A stretch of 8,485 nucleotides of DNA from RBG-16-66-20 sp035517595. GTDB lineage: Bacteria; Pseudomonadota; Gammaproteobacteria; Burkholderiales; SG8-39. Positions 6,369-8,485 of the stretch are shown here, piece by piece. The DNA is taken from NCBI GenBank assembly GCA_035517595.1, contig DATIYN010000071.1:1-8485 (forward strand). Reading direction: 5' to 3'. Position numbers and translations under genes: made by a program. Numbering within the stretch: the first letter of the stretch is position 1; each line of letters begins with the position of its first letter. The notes under the pieces are model-generated. The model was not told where the DNA came from, did no database searches, and was given only the letters and a program-made list of their open reading frames with translations.

Positions 6369-8273
6369 ATGGCGACCATCACCGGGGATCTGCCGGGCGA
6401 GCACGAAGCCGGGGGCTACAATCCCTCGATGTACGAGCTGCTGAAGACGATCGACGATCCGTCGCAGCTGCGGCGCCTGGACCGGCGGCAGCTCGTGCAG
6501 CTCGCCGACGAGCTGCGCGCCTACGTGCTCGACTCGGTGTCGAAGACGGGCGGCCACCTGTCCTCGAACCTCGGCACGGTCGAGCTCACGATCGCGCTGC
6601 ACTACGTCTACGACACGCCCGAGGACCGCGTCGTCTGGGACGTCGGCCACCAGACCTACGCGCACAAGATCCTCACCGGGCGGCGCGAGCAGATGGCGCG
6701 CCTGCGCATGATCGACGGCATCTCCGGCTTCCCGCGCCGCAGCGAGTCGAAATACGACGCCTTCGGCACCGCGCACTCCTCGACCTCGATCTCGGCCGCG
6801 CTCGGCATGGCGGTGGCCGCGAAGAGGAAGGGCGAGAAGCGCAAGGCGATCGCGGTGATCGGCGACGGCGCGATGTCGGCGGGCATGGCCTTCGAAGCGC
6901 TCAACAACGCCGGCGCCATGGACGTCGACCTGCTGGTGATCCTCAACGACAACGAGATGTCGATCTCTCCGCCCGTGGGCGCGCTCACGAACTACCTCGC
7001 GCGGCTCCTTTCCGGGCGCATGTACGACACCGCCAAGCGCGCGAGCGAGCACATCCTCAAGCGCCTGCCGATCGCCTGGGAGCTCGCCAAGCGCGCCGAG
7101 GAACACGTCAAGGGCATGGTGACGCCCTCGACGCTGTTCGAAGAGTTCGGCTTCAACTACATCGGGCCGATCGACGGCCACGACCTCGATACGCTGGTCG
7201 CCACGCTGACGAACATCCGCAAGAACCTGCGCGGCCCGCAGTTCCTGCACGTGCTCACGAGGAAGGGCCACGGCTACAAGCTCGCCGAGGAAGATCCGAT
7301 CACCTACCACGGCCCCGGCAAGTTCGATCCCGCCGAGGGCATCAAGCAACCCGCCGCCGGCGGCAAGCCGACCTACAGCCAGGTGTTCGGCGACTGGCTG
7401 TGCGACATGGCGGAGCAGGACGAGCGCCTCGTCGCGATCACGCCCGCGATGCGCGAGGGCTCGGGCCTGGTGCGTTTCTCGGAGGAGTATCCGGAGCGCT
7501 ACTTCGACGCGGCCATCGCCGAGCAGCACGCGGTGACCTTCGCCGCTGGGCTCGCCTGCGAGGGCCTGAGGCCCGTGGTGGCGATCTATTCGACCTTCCT
7601 GCAGCGCGGCTACGACCAGCTCATCCACGACGTGGCGATCCAGAACCTGCCGGTGCTGTTCGCGCTGGACCGCGGCGGCGTGGTGGGCGGAGACGGCCAG
7701 ACGCACAACGGCGCGTTCGACTACGCCTACCTGCGCACCGTGCCGAACATGGTGGTCATGGCGCCGGCGGACGAAAACGAATGCCGCCAGATGCTGTTCA
7801 CCGGATTCCAGATCAATGGACCGGCAGCGGTGCGGTACCCGCGCGGTTCCGGTCCGGGGGTTGCCTTGCAGAAGGAGTTTTCCCCAATTCCGATCGGCAA
7901 GGCGGAAATCAGGCGCCAAGGTAAGAGGATCGCCATCCTCGCATTCGGCTCGATGGTGAAGCCGGCGCTCGAGGCGGGCGAGACGCTGAACGCGACCGTC
8001 GCCAACATGCGCTTCGTGAAGCCGCTCGATGCGGCGCTGGTGCGCGAGCTGGCGGCGAGCCACGAGCTCATCGTCACGGTCGAGGAGCACCAGGTCATGG
8101 GAGGCGCGGGCAGCGCGGTGCTGGAAGCGCTCGCCGAAAGCGGCGTGAAAACGCTGCTGCTGGGACTGCCCGACCGCTTCATCGAGCACGGCGACTCGGC
8201 AAAGCTCCTGTCGTCAGTAGGGTTGGATGCCGAAGGGATTCGCAGGTCGATACGCGCCGCAATACCCGAGTAA
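6369..8273 (+). CDS. dxs: 1-deoxy-D-xylulose-5-phosphate synthase
   Basis: Thiamine-diphosphate enzyme that condenses pyruvate and glyceraldehyde 3-phosphate to DXP, the first MEP-pathway step and also a precursor of thiamine and pyridoxal phosphate. The product is 634 residues, typical length. SKTGGHLSSNLG and DVGHQTYAHKIL lie in the N-terminal domain. The ThDP/Mg motif runs from GDGAMSAG (from 165) to LNDNEMS (Asn193/Asn195). The central transketolase-like domain has the catalytic Glu385 in IAEQHAVTF, then DGQTHNGAFD (His446). The C-terminal domain ends near RSIRAAIPE. Where relatives usually have DRAG, this protein has DRGG (DRGGVVGGDG). The start at 6369, 2 bp after ispA, gives a 20-residue extension before MYELLKTIDDP. 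The usual betaproteobacterial start corresponds to ATG 6429 (614 residues). The extension has coding-like G/C at third positions (16 of 19), so it may be translated. Confidence 0.97.
   Translation: MATITGDLPGEHEAGGYNPSMYELLKTIDDPSQLRRLDRRQLVQLADELRAYVLDSVSKTGGHLSSNLGTVELTIALHYVYDTPEDRVVWDVGHQTYAHKILTGRREQMARLRMIDGISGFPRRSESKYDAFGTAHSSTSISAALGMAVAAKRKGEKRKAIAVIGDGAMSAGMAFEALNNAGAMDVDLLVILNDNEMSISPPVGALTNYLARLLSGRMYDTAKRASEHILKRLPIAWELAKRAEEHVKGMVTPSTLFEEFGFNYIGPIDGHDLDTLVATLTNIRKNLRGPQFLHVLTRKGHGYKLAEEDPITYHGPGKFDPAEGIKQPAAGGKPTYSQVFGDWLCDMAEQDERLVAITPAMREGSGLVRFSEEYPERYFDAAIAEQHAVTFAAGLACEGLRPVVAIYSTFLQRGYDQLIHDVAIQNLPVLFALDRGGVVGGDGQTHNGAFDYAYLRTVPNMVVMAPADENECRQMLFTGFQINGPAAVRYPRGSGPGVALQKEFSPIPIGKAEIRRQGKRIAILAFGSMVKPALEAGETLNATVANMRFVKPLDAALVRELAASHELIVTVEEHQVMGGAGSAVLEALAESGVKTLLLGLPDRFIEHGDSAKLLSSVGLDAEGIRRSIRAAIPE
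6417..6422 (+). promoter_or_regulatory. dxs: Possible -10-like element before the internal dxs start
   Basis: TACAAT (5 of 6 to TATAAT) ends 6 nt before the alternative dxs ATG at 6429, which would put transcription start on or near the A of that ATG. No -35 hexamer is visible at normal spacing, and the surroundings are very G/C-rich. It may be only two codons (TAC AAT) of a translated N-terminal extension. Confidence 0.2.
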
Positions 8274-8282
8274 TTTACTCGG
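8266..8282. repeat. Perfect 17-bp palindrome overlapping the dxs stop, upstream of folE2
   Basis: CCGAGTAA and TTACTCGG flank a single central T at 8274. The left arm contains the dxs stop codon (TAA, 8271-8273). The right arm ends 3 bp before the folE2 -10 box, so the palindrome covers the region upstream of the -10, where an operator would block RNA polymerase. It could also fold as a hairpin (CCGAGT/ACTCGG with a 5-nt loop), but no T-run follows, so it does not look like an intrinsic terminator. Confidence 0.7.
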
Positions 8283-8285
8283 AGA

Positions 8286-8291
8286 TATAAT
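8286..8291 (+). promoter_or_regulatory. folE2: Consensus -10 box for folE2
   Basis: TATAAT, a 6 of 6 match, in a G/C-rich genome. It ends 6 nt before the folE2 ATG (8298-8300), so transcription would start at or next to the A of the start codon, suggesting a leaderless or nearly leaderless mRNA. No good -35 hexamer is present; the sequence 17 nt upstream is TACCCG. A GGAG at 8281-8284 is 13 nt from the ATG, rather far for a Shine-Dalgarno sequence. Confidence 0.55.
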
Positions 8292-8297
8292 GGCGGC

Positions 8298-8485
8298 ATG
8301 AAAGCCAAAGATCTGCAGAACATCCCGGACGTCCAGGCCACGCCCGACTCGCGCAAGCTCGCGATCGACCAGGTGGGCGTGAAGGCCATCCGCCACCCGG
8401 TGCGGATCATGGAGCGCACCGGCGGCACGCAGCACACCCTTGCCAGCTTCAACATGTACGTGGAGCTGCCGCACCACTTCAAGGG
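8298..8485 (+). CDS. folE2: GTP cyclohydrolase FolE2 (type IB), N-terminal part, cut by window edge
   Basis: Only the first 62 complete codons are visible. The peptide starts MKAKDLQNIPDVQATPDSR and continues through IDQVGVKAIRHPV to FNMYVELPHHFKG, which is the recognisable N-terminus of FolE2/MptA-family GTP cyclohydrolase IB. The family converts GTP to 7,8-dihydroneopterin triphosphate, the entry to folate and, through QueD, to queuosine; unlike FolE it does not strictly need zinc. Active-site residues lie beyond the window. It follows dxs by 24 bp, but the strong -10 box in that gap suggests its own promoter. Confidence 0.93.
   Translation, partial: MKAKDLQNIPDVQATPDSRKLAIDQVGVKAIRHPVRIMERTGGTQHTLASFNMYVELPHHFK

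Noticed and set aside
6363..8189. A 608-codon open frame antisense to dxs, and similar long antisense frames at 4078-5163 (plus) and 1278-1955 (minus).
   Set aside because: The predicted peptides are rich in Arg, Ala, His and Val without domains, and lie opposite unmistakable conserved genes. Long antisense frames are expected in GC-rich DNA with strong third-position bias.
8266..8282. Palindrome considered as an intrinsic terminator for the xseB-ispA-dxs operon or as a Zur box.
   Set aside because: No T-run follows the potential hairpin, and the arms do not resemble the A/T-rich Zur motifs known to me. It is kept only as an unassigned operator candidate.
1..8485. Search for CRISPR arrays, insertion sequences, toxin-antitoxin or defence genes, tRNAs and riboswitches.
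   Set aside because: Nearly all bases lie in recognisable housekeeping genes, gaps are at most 86 bp, and no spaced repeats, transposase motifs or cloverleaf-like segments were seen.

Overview
The window looks like a housekeeping stretch of a GC-rich betaproteobacterial chromosome, probably Burkholderiales-like. This rests on the strong G/C bias at third codon positions, the betaproteobacterial character of the Dxs and IspA sequences, and two gene neighbourhoods I know from proteobacteria: tsaE-amidase next to queG, and xseB-ispA-dxs-folE2. I see no phage, transposon, CRISPR, tRNA or rRNA signature. Coding density is very high, and the longest gap between genes is 86 bp.

There are four blocks of alternating orientation. 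(1) Minus strand, 1-1294: tsaE (tRNA t6A synthesis ATPase), then an amiC-type cell-wall amidase that runs off the left edge. (2) Plus strand, 1293-3207: queG (epoxyqueuosine reductase), overlapping a serine alpha/beta hydrolase. (3) Minus strand, 3212-5157: a Rieske-type oxygenase alpha subunit, then a two-domain sulfurtransferase of the 3-mercaptopyruvate type. (4) Plus strand, 5244-8485: xseB, ispA and dxs as a tight operon, then folE2 behind its own promoter-like element and cut by the right edge.

The tsaE and queG start codons interlock inside one CCATGG palindrome, so two enzymes that modify the tRNA anticodon loop (t6A37 and Q34) diverge from a single point. Dxs makes DXP, the first MEP-pathway intermediate, and IspA condenses the resulting C5 units to farnesyl diphosphate. 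FolE2 makes dihydroneopterin triphosphate, the entry to folate and also to the queuosine pathway whose last step is QueG. The Rieske protein and its sulfurtransferase partner have no assigned substrate.

I found no clear new defence or mobile system. The observations most worth a second look are a perfect 17-bp palindrome directly upstream of a consensus -10 box that sits 6 nt before the folE2 start, possible CTG start codons for two genes, a 40-bp AT-rich rare-codon island inside tsaE, and the orphan Rieske/sulfurtransferase pair.
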